Assembly (NCBI GenBank): GCA_021783095.1
Contig: JAJXUG010000001.1
Location: 55,570 to 119,569 of the forward strand
DNA length: 64,000 bases
DNA from: Chloroflexota bacterium
GTDB lineage: Bacteria > Chloroflexota > Limnocylindria > Limnocylindrales > CSP1-4
Direction: 5' to 3'
Positions 9,300 to 18,260 of the stretch are shown in pieces. The notes below the pieces were generated by a model that made no database searches, was not told where the DNA came from, and was given only the letters and a program-made list of their open reading frames with translations. Each line of letters opens with the position of its first letter. The first letter of the stretch is position 1. A program made the translations under genes and the position numbers.

Positions 9300-9305
9300 T
9301 ATGAT
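9300..9305 (+). promoter_or_regulatory. -10 box of the coaX-panC operon
   Basis: TATGAT ends 6 nt before the ATG of coaX at 9312 (spacer CGCCGC), with no ribosome binding site. The whole pantothenate/CoA operon would start with a leaderless mRNA. Confidence 0.55.
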
Positions 9306-9311
9306 CGCCGC

Positions 9312-10121
9312 ATGCTTCTCGCGGTGGACGTCGGGAACACGAACCTCACGCTCGGACTGGTCGAAGGGGGCGCTGTCACCGCCACCCGCCGCGCCGGCAC
9401 GCCCCGCGGCGCGACCGCCGACGAGGTCGAGCTGCTGCTGGGCGCCCTGCTCGGCCTGGACGACCACACGCTCGGCGAGGTGGCCTCGATCGCCCTCGCC
9501 TCGGTCGTGCCCGCGGTCACCGCGGCGGTCTGCGAAGTCGGTGACCGTCGCGGGATCGGCGTCGTGGTCGCCAGCTCGGGCACCGTCCCGGTCGCGGTCC
9601 GGGTGGACCGCCCCGGTGACGTGGGCGCGGACCGGATCGTCAACGCGCTGGCCGCGACCCGGCTGTACGGGACGCCGGCGATCGTCGTCGACTTCGGCAC
9701 GGCGACCACGTTCGACTGCGTGGGGCCCGATGGCGCCTACGTCGGCGGGGCGATCGCTCCCGGGCTGGAGCTGGGCCTCGACGCCCTGGCCGCCCGGACC
9801 GCCAAGCTGCCCCGGGTCGAGCTGCGCACCCCCGACCGCGCGATCGGCCGTGACACCGTGTCGGCGATGCAGTCGGGCGCGGTCCTCGGCTACCAGGCGC
9901 TCGCGGGCGGCCTCATCGCCCGCCTCCGGAGCGAGCTGGCCGACGCAACCGGCGCGCGGCCGTCGGACATCCGCATCGTCCTGACCGGCGGGCTCTCCGC
10001 GGCGCCGTGGGTCCACGGGATCGACGGGGTGGACGTCGTCGACCCCGACCTCACGCTCAAGGGCCTGGCCATCCTCCACGCCGAGGTGGCCGGCGGCGAA
10101 TCCCTGGTCCTCGGGCGATGA
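9312..10121 (+). CDS. coaX: Type III pantothenate kinase
   Basis: This enzyme phosphorylates pantothenate in the first committed step of CoA synthesis. The type III form is insensitive to CoA feedback and needs a monovalent cation. The 269-residue product has the ASKHA-fold motifs: DVGNTN near the N-terminus (phosphate binding), PGDVGADRIVNA, the VVDFGTATTFDCV adenosine block, GGAIAPGLELGLDAL, and LTGGLS near the C-terminus. It is first in a four-gene run and overlaps coaBC by ATGA. The neighbouring genes make and use pantothenate, which confirms the role. Confidence 0.96.
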   Translation: MLLAVDVGNTNLTLGLVEGGAVTATRRAGTPRGATADEVELLLGALLGLDDHTLGEVASIALASVVPAVTAAVCEVGDRRGIGVVVASSGTVPVAVRVDRPGDVGADRIVNALAATRLYGTPAIVVDFGTATTFDCVGPDGAYVGGAIAPGLELGLDALAARTAKLPRVELRTPDRAIGRDTVSAMQSGAVLGYQALAGGLIARLRSELADATGARPSDIRIVLTGGLSAAPWVHGIDGVDVVDPDLTLKGLAILHAEVAGGESLVLGR

Positions 10122-11509
10122 CGACGGGGAAGTTCCGATACGCCCTCGACGCCCGCGAGGAGGAGCAGCCTGCCCCGGCTCGAACGCCGTCGCGCCGCCT
10201 CGCCGGCCGGCTGGTCGCGCTGGGCGCCTGCGGCTCCATCGCCGCCTACAAGGCGGTCGAGCTCGTCCGCCTCCTGCGCCTCGAGGGCGCCGAGGTCGTC
10301 GTGATGCTCACGCCCGCCGCCACCCAGTTCGTCTCGCCGCTCACGCTCGCGGCCCTCTCGCGGCACGCCGTCGAGACCGACGTCCTGGGCCTCCTCCCGG
10401 ACCAGCGGATCGGGCACATCGTCGTCGCCGATTCGGCCGATGCGATCGTCGTGGCGCCGGCCACGGCCCGGTGGCTGGGCGCGATGGCGAACGGCATCGC
10501 CTCGGACGCGGTCACCGCGGCCTGCCTCGCGACGTCGGCTCCCGTCGTGTTCTGCCCGGCGATGGACGGCGACATGTGGACGCACCCCGCCACGCGCAGC
10601 AACGTCGAGCGCCTCCAGCGCGACTTCCGCTACGTCCTGGTCCCGCCCGACAGCGGCGAGCTCGCGTCGGGCCAGTCGGGCATCGGGCGGCTCGCGGAAC
10701 TGCCGCAGATCGTGGACGCGGTGGTCGCGGCCATCGGCGCACGCCCGGTGCGAGCCCCCGGCGCCGCCGCCCGCCCGCCCGAGGTCCCCGCCCCGCGCGA
10801 CCAGGACCTCGAGGGCCGCACGATCGTCATCTCCGCCGGCGGCACGGCCGAGCCCATCGACCCCGTCCGGTTCATCGGCAATCGCAGCACCGGCAGGATG
10901 GGCGTCGCGATCGCCGAGGCCGCCCTCGCTCGGGGGGCGAGCGTGACCATCGTCGCGGGGCGGGTGGAGGTGCCGCTCCCGGCGGCCGCCCGCGTCGTCC
11001 GGGCAGAGACGACCGCCGCCATGCGCGACGCGGTCCTCGACGCCGTCCTCGCCGGGCACGCCGATGCGCTGATCATGGCCGCCGCGGTGGCCGACTTCCG
11101 CCCGCGCCAGGCCGCCGACACCAAGCTGGTCCGCGGCGGCTCGCTCACGCTCGAGCTGGAGCCCACCGAGGACATCCTCGCGGAGGTGGGGTCCCGCGCC
11201 GCCGCGCTGGACCCGCGCCCGGTCATCGTGGGGTTCGCCGCCGAGACCGGCTCGCTCGACCGGGCGCCCGACAAGCTCCGCCGCAAGGGGGCCGACCTGC
11301 TCGTCGCCAACGATGTCGCCGAGCCGGGCTCGGGCTTCGGGACCGAGACCAACCGCGTCGCCATCCTGAGCGCGGACGGCACGCGTGACGACCTGCCGCT
11401 GCTGACCAAGCGCGAAGTCGCCGAGCGGCTGCTCGACCGCGTCACCGCCACGCTGGACGCCCGCGCACCGCAGGGGCACACTGGCGCGACCACCCGGGAG
11501 GCCCGATGA
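10118..11509 (+). CDS. coaBC: Bifunctional phosphopantothenoylcysteine decarboxylase/synthase
   Basis: The product is 463 residues. The N-terminal CoaC domain (about 25-205) is the FMN-dependent decarboxylase, with GACGSIAAYKA, HIVVADSADAIVVAPATA and the substrate clasp PAMDGDMW. The C-terminal CoaB domain (about 230-450) ligates cysteine to 4'-phosphopantothenate using CTP, with ISAGGTAEPIDPVRFIGNRSTGRMG, the AAVADFRP motif, and the basic DKLRRKGADLLVAND region. The first Asn of the PAMNxxMW clasp is Asp here, a variation also seen as His in some actinobacteria (from memory). The ATG at 10118 overlaps the coaX stop, and the gene's stop overlaps panB. Confidence 0.95.
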   Translation: MTTGKFRYALDAREEEQPAPARTPSRRLAGRLVALGACGSIAAYKAVELVRLLRLEGAEVVVMLTPAATQFVSPLTLAALSRHAVETDVLGLLPDQRIGHIVVADSADAIVVAPATARWLGAMANGIASDAVTAACLATSAPVVFCPAMDGDMWTHPATRSNVERLQRDFRYVLVPPDSGELASGQSGIGRLAELPQIVDAVVAAIGARPVRAPGAAARPPEVPAPRDQDLEGRTIVISAGGTAEPIDPVRFIGNRSTGRMGVAIAEAALARGASVTIVAGRVEVPLPAAARVVRAETTAAMRDAVLDAVLAGHADALIMAAAVADFRPRQAADTKLVRGGSLTLELEPTEDILAEVGSRAAALDPRPVIVGFAAETGSLDRAPDKLRRKGADLLVANDVAEPGSGFGTETNRVAILSADGTRDDLPLLTKREVAERLLDRVTATLDARAPQGHTGATTREAR

Positions 11510-12417
11510 GCGCCCAGTCCGAAAGCGTCCGCCGCATCTCCGTCCTCGACATCGCCAAGCTGCATGCCGACGGCGTCCGCATCGCCACCGTCACCGCCTA
11601 CGACTACCCCACAGCCCAGCTCGTGGACGAGGCGGGCATCCCGCTGATCCTGGTTGGCGACTCGCTGGGCCAGGTGATGCTGGGCTACGACACGACCGTC
11701 AGGGTGTCGATGGACGAGATGCTCCACCACACCAAGGCCGTGGTCCGCGGCTCGCGCAGCGCGCTGGTCGTGGCCGACATGCCGTTCCTCTCCTACGCCA
11801 CGCCCGAGGACGCGCTCGAGAACGCCGGCCGCTTCCTGCGCGACGCCGGCGCGCAGGCGGTGAAGGTGGAGGGCGGGGTCCGCTCGGCGCGCATCATCGA
11901 GACGCTCGTCCGCGCCGGCATCCCGGTGATGGGCCACATCGGCCTGACGCCCCAGGCCATCAACACGCTCGGCCGGGTCCGCGTCCAGGGCAAGAGCCGC
12001 GAGCAGGCCCGGGCGCTCCTCGCCGATGCGCTGGCGGTTCAGGAGGCGGGCGCGTTCGCGATCGTGCTGGAGCTGCTCCCGGGCCAGCTGGCCGAGGCGG
12101 TGACCGAGCGGCTGCACATCCCGACGATCGGCATCGGGTCCGGCGCCGGCTGCTCAGGCCAGATCCAGGTGGTGACCGATCTCCTCGGCCTGGGGACTTG
12201 GACGCCGCGCCACGCCCGCAAGTACGCGGACCTCCACGGCGTGATCCTCGAGGCGCTGCGCGCCTACCGCGCGGACACCGAGGCGGGCACATTCCCGGGC
12301 GATGCCGAGACCGTGCTGATGGACCAGGCGGTGCTGGACGGGGTGCTCGGCCGTGGCGCCGAGGACCGGGCGGGCAACGTCCCCGCCACGGGCATCCCGC
12401 TCGACCGCGACCTCTAG
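11506..12417 (+). CDS. panB: Ketopantoate hydroxymethyltransferase
   Basis: PanB adds a hydroxymethyl group from methylene-tetrahydrofolate to alpha-ketoisovalerate, giving ketopantoate. The product is 303 residues. It has the TIM-barrel signatures: TAYDYPTAQLVDEAG, VGDSLGQVMLGYDTT with metal ligand Asp52, VVADMPF with the second Asp, VKVEGG with the Glu, and MGHIGLTPQ. The start overlaps the coaBC stop (ATGA), so it is translationally coupled. The C-terminal ~35 residues are a non-conserved tail. panC follows after 20 nt. Confidence 0.96.
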   Translation: MSAQSESVRRISVLDIAKLHADGVRIATVTAYDYPTAQLVDEAGIPLILVGDSLGQVMLGYDTTVRVSMDEMLHHTKAVVRGSRSALVVADMPFLSYATPEDALENAGRFLRDAGAQAVKVEGGVRSARIIETLVRAGIPVMGHIGLTPQAINTLGRVRVQGKSREQARALLADALAVQEAGAFAIVLELLPGQLAEAVTERLHIPTIGIGSGAGCSGQIQVVTDLLGLGTWTPRHARKYADLHGVILEALRAYRADTEAGTFPGDAETVLMDQAVLDGVLGRGAEDRAGNVPATGIPLDRDL

Positions 12418-12437
12418 CCGCCGCGCCTGACCGCCGC

Positions 12438-13271
12438 ATGCAGGTCGTCCGAACGCGCGCGGGCCTCCGCGCCGTGCTGGCAGGCGCGCCGCGCCCGATC
12501 GGCCTCGTCCCCACGATGGGCTGGCTCCACGCCGGGCACGTCTCGCTCGTGGAGCGGGCGCGGGCCGAGAGCGCGACCGTGGTGATGTCGATCTTCGTGA
12601 ACCCTCGCCAGTTCGGCGAGGCGCGCGACTTCGAGCAGTACCCGCGCAACGAGGCGCGCGACCTCGCGATGGCCGAGGCGGCGGGCGTGGACGTGGTGTT
12701 CGCGCCGAACGTGGACGAGGTCTACCTGCCCGGGTTCGACACGGTGGTGTCGGTGGGCGCAATCTCCCTCCCGCTCGAGGGCGCCGCGCGACCCGGCCAC
12801 TTCGACGGCGTCGCCACGGTGGTCGCGATCCTGTTCGCGCTGGTCGGGGCGGAGCGCGCGTACTTCGGGCTCAAGGACTACCAGCAGGTGGCGGTGATCC
12901 GGCGGATGGCGCTCGACCTCGCGCTCCCCACCCGAGTCGTCCCCTGCGAGACGGTGCGGGAGCCCGACGGCCTCGCGCTCTCGTCGCGCAACGCGCGGTT
13001 GTCGGCGGAGGGCCGGGCCCGAGCGGCCGTGCTCCACCGGGCGCTCAGGGTGGGCGCCGAGCGCCTCAGCGGCGGCGAGCGGTCAGCCGACACCGTGCGG
13101 TCGGCGATGCGGCAGGTGCTGGGCGAGGAGCCGAGCGCGACCGTGGACTACGTCTCCGCGGCCAACCCGGACACCCTGGCCGAGCTGACCGAGATCGACG
13201 GGCGCGCGCTGCTCTCGCTCGCCGTCCAGATCGAGGGCGTGCGGCTGATCGACAACGAGCTGGTGGGCTGA
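12438..13271 (+). CDS. panC: Pantothenate synthetase
   Basis: PanC joins pantoate and beta-alanine with ATP through a pantoyl-adenylate. The product is 277 residues, the family norm. Motifs: PTMGWLHAGHVSL with the HIGH-type residues His31 and His34, FVNPRQFG, EGAARPGHFDGVATVV, YFGLKDYQQ, and the KMSKS-like LALSSRN. The ATG at 12438 was chosen because family homology begins there; the frame is open upstream but reads as noise antisense to panB. It closes the operon. panD (aspartate decarboxylase) and ketopantoate reductase are not in the window, so those steps are encoded elsewhere. Confidence 0.96.
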   Translation: MQVVRTRAGLRAVLAGAPRPIGLVPTMGWLHAGHVSLVERARAESATVVMSIFVNPRQFGEARDFEQYPRNEARDLAMAEAAGVDVVFAPNVDEVYLPGFDTVVSVGAISLPLEGAARPGHFDGVATVVAILFALVGAERAYFGLKDYQQVAVIRRMALDLALPTRVVPCETVREPDGLALSSRNARLSAEGRARAAVLHRALRVGAERLSGGERSADTVRSAMRQVLGEEPSATVDYVSAANPDTLAELTEIDGRALLSLAVQIEGVRLIDNELVG

Positions 13272-13340
13272 GTCCTCAGGACACCCACGGGAGACGCGTC
13301 TGCCGGGGCCGAGTGGCCGTCGAGCCGAACCTCGCCTCTC

Positions 13341-14561
13341 CTACCCGGCCCGCTCGCCGCCAACCGTCCTCAGGGCGACCCAGGTCGCCGCGGCGCCGAC
13401 CAGCCCGATCGCCGCCATCACGATGAACATCGTGCCCACGCCGGCCGCCTGCGCGACGAGCCCGGCCCCGAGCGATCCCGCGATGGACCCGATTGCGTAG
13501 GCGGTGCCCAGGAACAGCGCCTGGGCGGTGGCGCGCATGGACCCGGGCACCAGGTCCGCGAGCAGGGTCGTGGTGCCGACGAGGACCAGCGAGAATCCGA
13601 CGCCCGACAGCGCAGCCACGCCCACCGACGCCGCAGCGCTGCCCGCGAGCCCCCAGCCCAGGTTCCGGATCCCCAGCGCCACGGCGCCCCCGATGATCAG
13701 CCGTGGCACGCCGGTCCGGTCGGCCAAGCGCCGGAAGACCAGCATGGCCGGGACCTCGACGAGCGCGTTGACGGCCCAGCCGAGCCCGACGAGGCTCGCG
13801 TCGGCGCCCTGCTCCACGAGGCGCACCGAGAAGTACGCGGACGCTCCGCCGAAGGCCGTCCAGACGAGGATCGAGCTTGCGAAGAACATGCCGAACGTGC
13901 GGGTCCGCAGCAGCGCGAACGCTCGGATCGGCCCGATGCCCATGACGCGCTGCCCGCGGCCCGGCCGCCCGAACAGCGCCGCTGCGACGAGCGCCGTGCC
14001 GGCCAGCAGCGGCACGTACGTCGCGAACATGGCGCCGTCGCCGGCAGCGTCGATCAGCGCCCCCGCGCCGACGGCGACCACGATGAACCCGGCCGACCCG
14101 AGGGCCCGGGCCTGACCGTACCGGCCCCGCTGGTCGCCCAGGTCCTGCACCGTCCGCGCGTCGACGAGCGGAGCGGCCGCGCAGGTGCCCGCGGCGAGCA
14201 GCCCGACGCCCGGGAACAGCAGCACCACGGGCGGGCGCAGCGCGAGCACCACCGCGACCGCCACCGCGATGGCCATGGCAAGCACCAGCGGCGCCCGCAC
14301 GTCTCCCAGGCGATCCGCGAGCATGCCCCAGGCCGGGGCGCCGACGATCTGGACCGCGGCCGGGATGGCGGTCAGCACGCCGATCAGCGCGAGGTCCACG
14401 CCCAGGTTCTGGAAGTAGACCGGCGCATGCGGGCTCCACGCGCCGACGGCGCCGAAGTACAGCGCATACGCCAGCCCCGACGTCGCGACGACGCGCCCCG
14501 GCCGGGGCGGGCGGGTGGTGGACGCCGATGCTGTGCGGCCAGGCTGCGCGGGAGCGCTCAG
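13341..14561 (-). CDS. MFS transporter with apparent CTG start
   Basis: The product is a 12-helix major facilitator of about 406 residues, with a full-length N-terminus only if translation starts at a CTG. The frame carries a good first helix (ATSGLAYALYFGAVGAWSPHAPVYFQNLGVDLALIGVL) that is conserved in spacing with MFS_1-like/nucleoside-type members. Yet between the in-frame stop at 14574-14576 and the GTG at 14399 there is no ATG, GTG or TTG. CTG at 14561 overlaps the upstream stop as CTGA, and a GAGG element lies about 10 nt before it. The alternative GTG at 14399 would lose the whole first helix. Substrate unknown. Confidence 0.75.
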   Translation of the reverse strand: MSAPAQPGRTASASTTRPPRPGRVVATSGLAYALYFGAVGAWSPHAPVYFQNLGVDLALIGVLTAIPAAVQIVGAPAWGMLADRLGDVRAPLVLAMAIAVAVAVVLALRPPVVLLFPGVGLLAAGTCAAAPLVDARTVQDLGDQRGRYGQARALGSAGFIVVAVGAGALIDAAGDGAMFATYVPLLAGTALVAAALFGRPGRGQRVMGIGPIRAFALLRTRTFGMFFASSILVWTAFGGASAYFSVRLVEQGADASLVGLGWAVNALVEVPAMLVFRRLADRTGVPRLIIGGAVALGIRNLGWGLAGSAAASVGVAALSGVGFSLVLVGTTTLLADLVPGSMRATAQALFLGTAYAIGSIAGSLGAGLVAQAAGVGTMFIVMAAIGLVGAAATWVALRTVGGERAG

Positions 14562-15736
14562 GGCAGCGCCGCCTCAGTCGCCGCCTCGAGGAGGCGGTCG
14601 ATCTTGAGGTGCTCCCAGACGAGTGCCTTGATGGTCCCGATCTTGCCGGTGTCGCCGGCATGGGTCTTGACCAGCAGGTCGTGGATGGCCGAGGCGACCG
14701 GGTAGGTGTCCTCGGGGACGATGGCCGCGAACATGCCGGCCTGCTGGATCGCATCGAGCACCTCGGGACGGGGCCGGTAGCCCCCGGTGAGCACGATGCC
14801 CAGGGCCTTGGCGTCGGGGCCGGCGTCGATCGCACCCGGCGTCTGGACGACGAGGTGGTCGATCTGCTCCACCGTGGACGGGAGCATGCGCCAGGCCTCG
14901 CCCGCAACATGCGCCGCGGCCAGGGTGAGGATCAGGTCCTCGCGGTCGCCCGGCACGATGACCAACGTCCCCGGCCCCACCCGCTCGAGCATGTGGCCGG
15001 GCTCCATGGCGCCGATTGCCACGTCGTCGATGACCCGGTCGAGGTCGGGCCCCGGGTGGATGACCTGGCCGCCCACGCCCTCGAGGACCATGCCCAGCGT
15101 CGGGCTGGACAGGAGCGGCCGATAGGGGAGCACGCCCAGCAGCGCGATGCCATGGCGCGCCAGGCCACGCTCGAGCGTGCGCTCGATCCCCGGCTGCTCG
15201 TCGACGCGCACCTTGTTGACGATGGCCCCGGCCACGCGCACGCCATGCGCCGCGAAGTGCGAGGCGTTGAGGACGATCTCGTCGATCGGCCGACCGACGC
15301 CGCCCTCCGACACGATGACCGCCGGCGCGTTGAGGCGCGCCGCCACGACGGCGTTCGAGAGGCCGATGACCGCGCCGACGCCGGCATGGCCCGTGCCCTC
15401 GATGAGCAGGACGTCGTGGCGGTCGAACGTCGCGTGGGCACTGTCGATCCGCGCACCCAGGTCCTCGACGACGTCGCCTGCGATGTACGACTTGGTGAAC
15501 CCGCGCGGGATATGGACGGGGCTCATGACGCCGAGGGGCTCGGGGAGGTCGAACACCTCGCGCATGAGCACGGCGTCCTCGTCAGCCGGGACACCGTCCT
15601 CGATGACCGTCCGCTGTCCTACCGGCTTCATGAACCCGGCCCGCAGGCCCCGGCGCCGGAACCCGTCCAACAGCCCGAGGCTGGCCGTGGTCTTGCCGCG
15701 GTTCTGACCGGTGGCGGCGAGGTAGAGGTGGCGCAT
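14558..15736 (-). CDS. BioD-like P-loop protein with DRTGG domain
   Basis: The product is 392 residues. The N-terminus is a dethiobiotin-synthetase/cobyrinate-synthase-type P-loop domain with GQNRGKTT near residue 10, a GFMKPVGQR motif and LLIEGTGHAGVG. The C-terminal half carries a DRTGG-type domain (about 215-320) and a further alpha/beta region. This two-domain arrangement matches the N-terminal regulatory part of long phosphotransacetylases, but the catalytic PTA domain is absent. Such standalone proteins have no settled function. The ATG at 15736 directly precedes the P-loop strand. It is followed by the MFS gene through a CTGA overlap and preceded by a hypothetical gene 32 nt away. Confidence 0.8.
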   Translation of the reverse strand: MRHLYLAATGQNRGKTTASLGLLDGFRRRGLRAGFMKPVGQRTVIEDGVPADEDAVLMREVFDLPEPLGVMSPVHIPRGFTKSYIAGDVVEDLGARIDSAHATFDRHDVLLIEGTGHAGVGAVIGLSNAVVAARLNAPAVIVSEGGVGRPIDEIVLNASHFAAHGVRVAGAIVNKVRVDEQPGIERTLERGLARHGIALLGVLPYRPLLSSPTLGMVLEGVGGQVIHPGPDLDRVIDDVAIGAMEPGHMLERVGPGTLVIVPGDREDLILTLAAAHVAGEAWRMLPSTVEQIDHLVVQTPGAIDAGPDAKALGIVLTGGYRPRPEVLDAIQQAGMFAAIVPEDTYPVASAIHDLLVKTHAGDTGKIGTIKALVWEHLKIDRLLEAATEAALP

Positions 15737-15768
15737 GTGGCGGCTCCCGGCGGCGGCCCACCGGCGGA

Positions 15769-16374
15769 TCAGCCGCGGGGGGCGGTCTTGCGCTCGATCA
15801 GCGCGACGGCCTCGCGCAGGCGGGTCAGGGCCTCCTCGTCCACGCTGTCGGACTCCAGGTGGGGCCCGAGGCGCTCCATGATGTCGGTCACCAGGCCCAG
15901 GAACACCGAGGCGTCGGCGAGGAAGAACTGGGGCTCGTTGTTGTAGCGGACCAGCGTCAGGCGGCCCTGGAGCACGCGGCGCTCGTCCAGGTGGGCGACC
16001 TGCGTGCCGAAGTTGTGGCCCTGGATGCCGTCCGGGTTGTTCAGGAAGTTGAGCGCGTTGTCGATGGCGAGGCCGAACCGCGCGCGCCACGCCACGAGCC
16101 GCTCGTGCACCTCGGGCGGGATCCGCACCTCGGACACCTCCTCGAAGACCTCGGGCGCCACCGTGAGCAGCCCGACGAGGGTGGTGCCCGCGCGGGCCCC
16201 GAGCATGACCTGGAGGCTCCGCTCGAGGGTGAACACCTCGGAATCGAAGCGCGGGCTGGTGATGACGTCGGTCAGCAGGTCCTCGACGTTGTCGAGGCTG
16301 CCCGGGTCGTTGAGGGCGTTGGCGAGGTGGAGGATCTCCTCCTTGAAGAGGAACTTCTCCTCGTGGTCGAGCAT
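15769..16374 (-). CDS. Hypothetical helical protein
   Basis: The product is 201 residues, soluble and acidic, mostly helical, beginning MLDHEEKFLFKEEILHLANALNDPG. I do not recognise it and see no catalytic motif. It leads a three-gene minus-strand unit with the BioD/DRTGG protein and the MFS transporter. A -10 box lies 6 nt before its ATG. Conserved-looking aromatic/charged stretches (GLAIDNALNFLNNPDGIQGHNFGTQ) suggest a real folded protein. Co-expression with the DRTGG protein hints at a partner role, unproven. Confidence 0.65.
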   Translation of the reverse strand: MLDHEEKFLFKEEILHLANALNDPGSLDNVEDLLTDVITSPRFDSEVFTLERSLQVMLGARAGTTLVGLLTVAPEVFEEVSEVRIPPEVHERLVAWRARFGLAIDNALNFLNNPDGIQGHNFGTQVAHLDERRVLQGRLTLVRYNNEPQFFLADASVFLGLVTDIMERLGPHLESDSVDEEALTRLREAVALIERKTAPRG

Positions 16375-16380
16375 GGCCGG

Positions 16381-16386
16381 ATGGTA
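16381..16386 (-). promoter_or_regulatory. -10 box, leaderless start
   Basis: TACCAT on the minus strand ends 6 nt before the ATG at 16374 (spacer CCGGCC). No Shine-Dalgarno sequence is present. Confidence 0.5.
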
Positions 16387-16447
16387 GCAGCGCCGGCGGC
16401 GGCCGACGCGGCGGACGTCGTGAGGTCGTGGTGACCCGCCGCGTCGG

Positions 16448-18097
16448 CTAGGGCGCGAGCGGTCCGTCGCCGAGGCGGTCGAAGAGGTTGCGGGTCATGC
16501 GCGCCACGCGGTCGTCAACGGGCGTGTGGACGCCGTGGTAGTCGCGCGAGCCGTAGCCGTCGATGGCCCACGACCACTGGAACGTCCCAGCGGCATACAC
16601 GGTCGCGCCGGACTGCGCCGTGTACATGGTGGACGTGTGAATCGGCTGGCTCGGGTAGGCGCCGGGATCGTGGTTCGGGCGGTGCGCCGTATGGACCGGG
16701 CTGTGCGCCAGCTGCACGGTTCCAGGCTGGGCGAGGTCCGGGAAGAACGTGTCGAACTCCTGCCCGACGAGGTTCGAGATCGCGTCGCCATCGCGCAGGT
16801 CGGTGCCCTCGTACAGCCAGTGGCTGTGGTTCGTCACGATCCAGTCGGCGACGCGCTGCACGATCCCCCCGTACATCTGGCCGACCAGCGGGGCCTCGGG
16901 GTCGTTCACCGGCGGCTCGCGCCAGCGGCACGTGGTGAGGTCCGGCTGCGTGGGCATGATCGGGTCGGCGGTGCGGCTCTTGTACGACGTGATCCGCGTG
17001 CCCGGGCCCGCGGGCCCGTCCTCGAGCCGCGCCTGCCAGTACACCTCGTTGGCGGTCAGGAACGCGACGTTGGTTCCCGACGCGACCGCCGCCTCGACCC
17101 GGGCGCGCATCGGCCGCGTCCAGTATTCGGGGTGGCCAGCCATCACGAGCAGGCGCCGCCCATTGGCGAGGTCTGGGTTGCGCTCGAGGTCGAGGTCCGC
17201 GATGTACTCGACGTCGCGGCCGTTGCGCTCCATCCAGCGGATGAACTGGAGCTCCCACCTCCGGAGGTAGCCCGCCCCGGAGTCGAGGAAGTAGGGCCGG
17301 TCGAAGGAGACCTGAGCCGCCCGGTGGTTCGCCGTGGCCGCGACGGGATGGCGGTACAAGTTCGAGTAGAGGTCGAGCCCGCCCCAGGCGTTGTAGGCCT
17401 GCCAGGTGGCGGCGGCGCTCACGAACAGGATCGGCGCCCGCCGTGGATCGGTCGGGTCGGGGCGCAGCACGATCGGCACGTTGGCGACGCTGTGGCCCTC
17501 CGGCGACCGGATGACGGCGAGCAGCATGCCGCTCTTCACCCCGCTCGGCACGGTGGTCCGGAGCACGGGCTTCCAGTGCGCCTCGACCAGTCCGGTCACC
17601 TTGTCGATGGTGGCGGCGGGCTGCTTCACAAGGGAGACCTTCCGGTCCACCTTGAGGAGCCGCGCGCCGAGGCCGTGGTACCAGCCCAGGCGGTACCACT
17701 CCACGTCGACGACGCCCGTGCCCGCGGCCCGCAGGGAGAGAGGCTCGCCGGGGCCGACCGACGCGGCGGCCAGGTAGGCGCTCACCCCGGCCTGTTGCCG
17801 CATCCGGTCCCAGCCGCCGCTGCCCCGGCGCAGGTTCTCCGCGGTCATCGAGGTGTCGCGTTCGGGCGGGAGTGACGGCGCCGCCGCCGTCGCGCCCGGG
17901 GCGCGTGATGCGGCCGGCGCTGACGGTGCCCCTTGTGGCGCGATGGACGTGGCGGCGCCGTCCGCGATCGGCGTGCTCGACGGGGCGTTCCCGCAGGCGG
18001 CCAGCGCAGCCGCCGTCCCAGCCAGCGCCCCGACCGCCAACAAGCGCCGTCGGCTGATCACGGACGGCTTCTGGGCGGCCTGCGCTTCGTCGTCCAC
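16448..18097 (-). CDS. Tat-exported lipoprotein, dimethylformamidase large-subunit-like
   Basis: The product is 549 residues from a GTG preceded by a GAGGGG ribosome site. The N-terminus has a twin-arginine signal SRRRLLAVGALAG and a lipobox LAAC with Cys35, followed by a Ser/Pro/Ala linker to about residue 80. The remainder matches the C-terminal domain of N,N-dimethylformamidase beta subunits: TWQAYNAWGGLDLYSNLY, SFDRPYF, MAGHPEYWT, FLTANEVYWQ. This domain has a glutamine-amidotransferase-like fold and is widespread as secreted proteins of unknown substrate. No small subunit is nearby, so amidase activity on DMF should not be assumed. It probably acts at the outer face of the membrane. Confidence 0.8.
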   Translation of the reverse strand: MDDEAQAAQKPSVISRRRLLAVGALAGTAAALAACGNAPSSTPIADGAATSIAPQGAPSAPAASRAPGATAAAPSLPPERDTSMTAENLRRGSGGWDRMRQQAGVSAYLAAASVGPGEPLSLRAAGTGVVDVEWYRLGWYHGLGARLLKVDRKVSLVKQPAATIDKVTGLVEAHWKPVLRTTVPSGVKSGMLLAVIRSPEGHSVANVPIVLRPDPTDPRRAPILFVSAAATWQAYNAWGGLDLYSNLYRHPVAATANHRAAQVSFDRPYFLDSGAGYLRRWELQFIRWMERNGRDVEYIADLDLERNPDLANGRRLLVMAGHPEYWTRPMRARVEAAVASGTNVAFLTANEVYWQARLEDGPAGPGTRITSYKSRTADPIMPTQPDLTTCRWREPPVNDPEAPLVGQMYGGIVQRVADWIVTNHSHWLYEGTDLRDGDAISNLVGQEFDTFFPDLAQPGTVQLAHSPVHTAHRPNHDPGAYPSQPIHTSTMYTAQSGATVYAAGTFQWSWAIDGYGSRDYHGVHTPVDDRVARMTRNLFDRLGDGPLAP

Positions 18098-18186
18098 GGA
18101 TACCCCTCTGCGACCCCCAATCGGAGGCGCCGCTGAATCTACGGTGGGCGATGTTCAGGCCACGCGTGGCGCGAGCATAAGGAATC

Positions 18187-18215
18187 GAAACGGCCCGGCG
18201 GGGCCGGGCCGTTTC
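18187..18215 (-). terminator. Intrinsic terminator after gdhA
   Basis: A perfect 13 bp stem (18187-18199 with 18203-18215) has a GGG loop. The arms begin GAAACGG and end CCGTTTC, so a short A/T run flanks the stem on each side. It lies 46 nt beyond the glutamate dehydrogenase stop on the minus strand and separates it from the lipoprotein gene. Confidence 0.75.
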
Positions 18216-18260
18216 CAAGGTTGGGCGGCGGGTGCGGCCGGGATCAGCGGCCGCGGCAGA

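Noticed and set aside
16448..18097. True dimethylformamidase
   Set aside because: Only the large-subunit-like domain is present, on a Tat lipoprotein, without the small subunit; the domain is common in proteins of other function.
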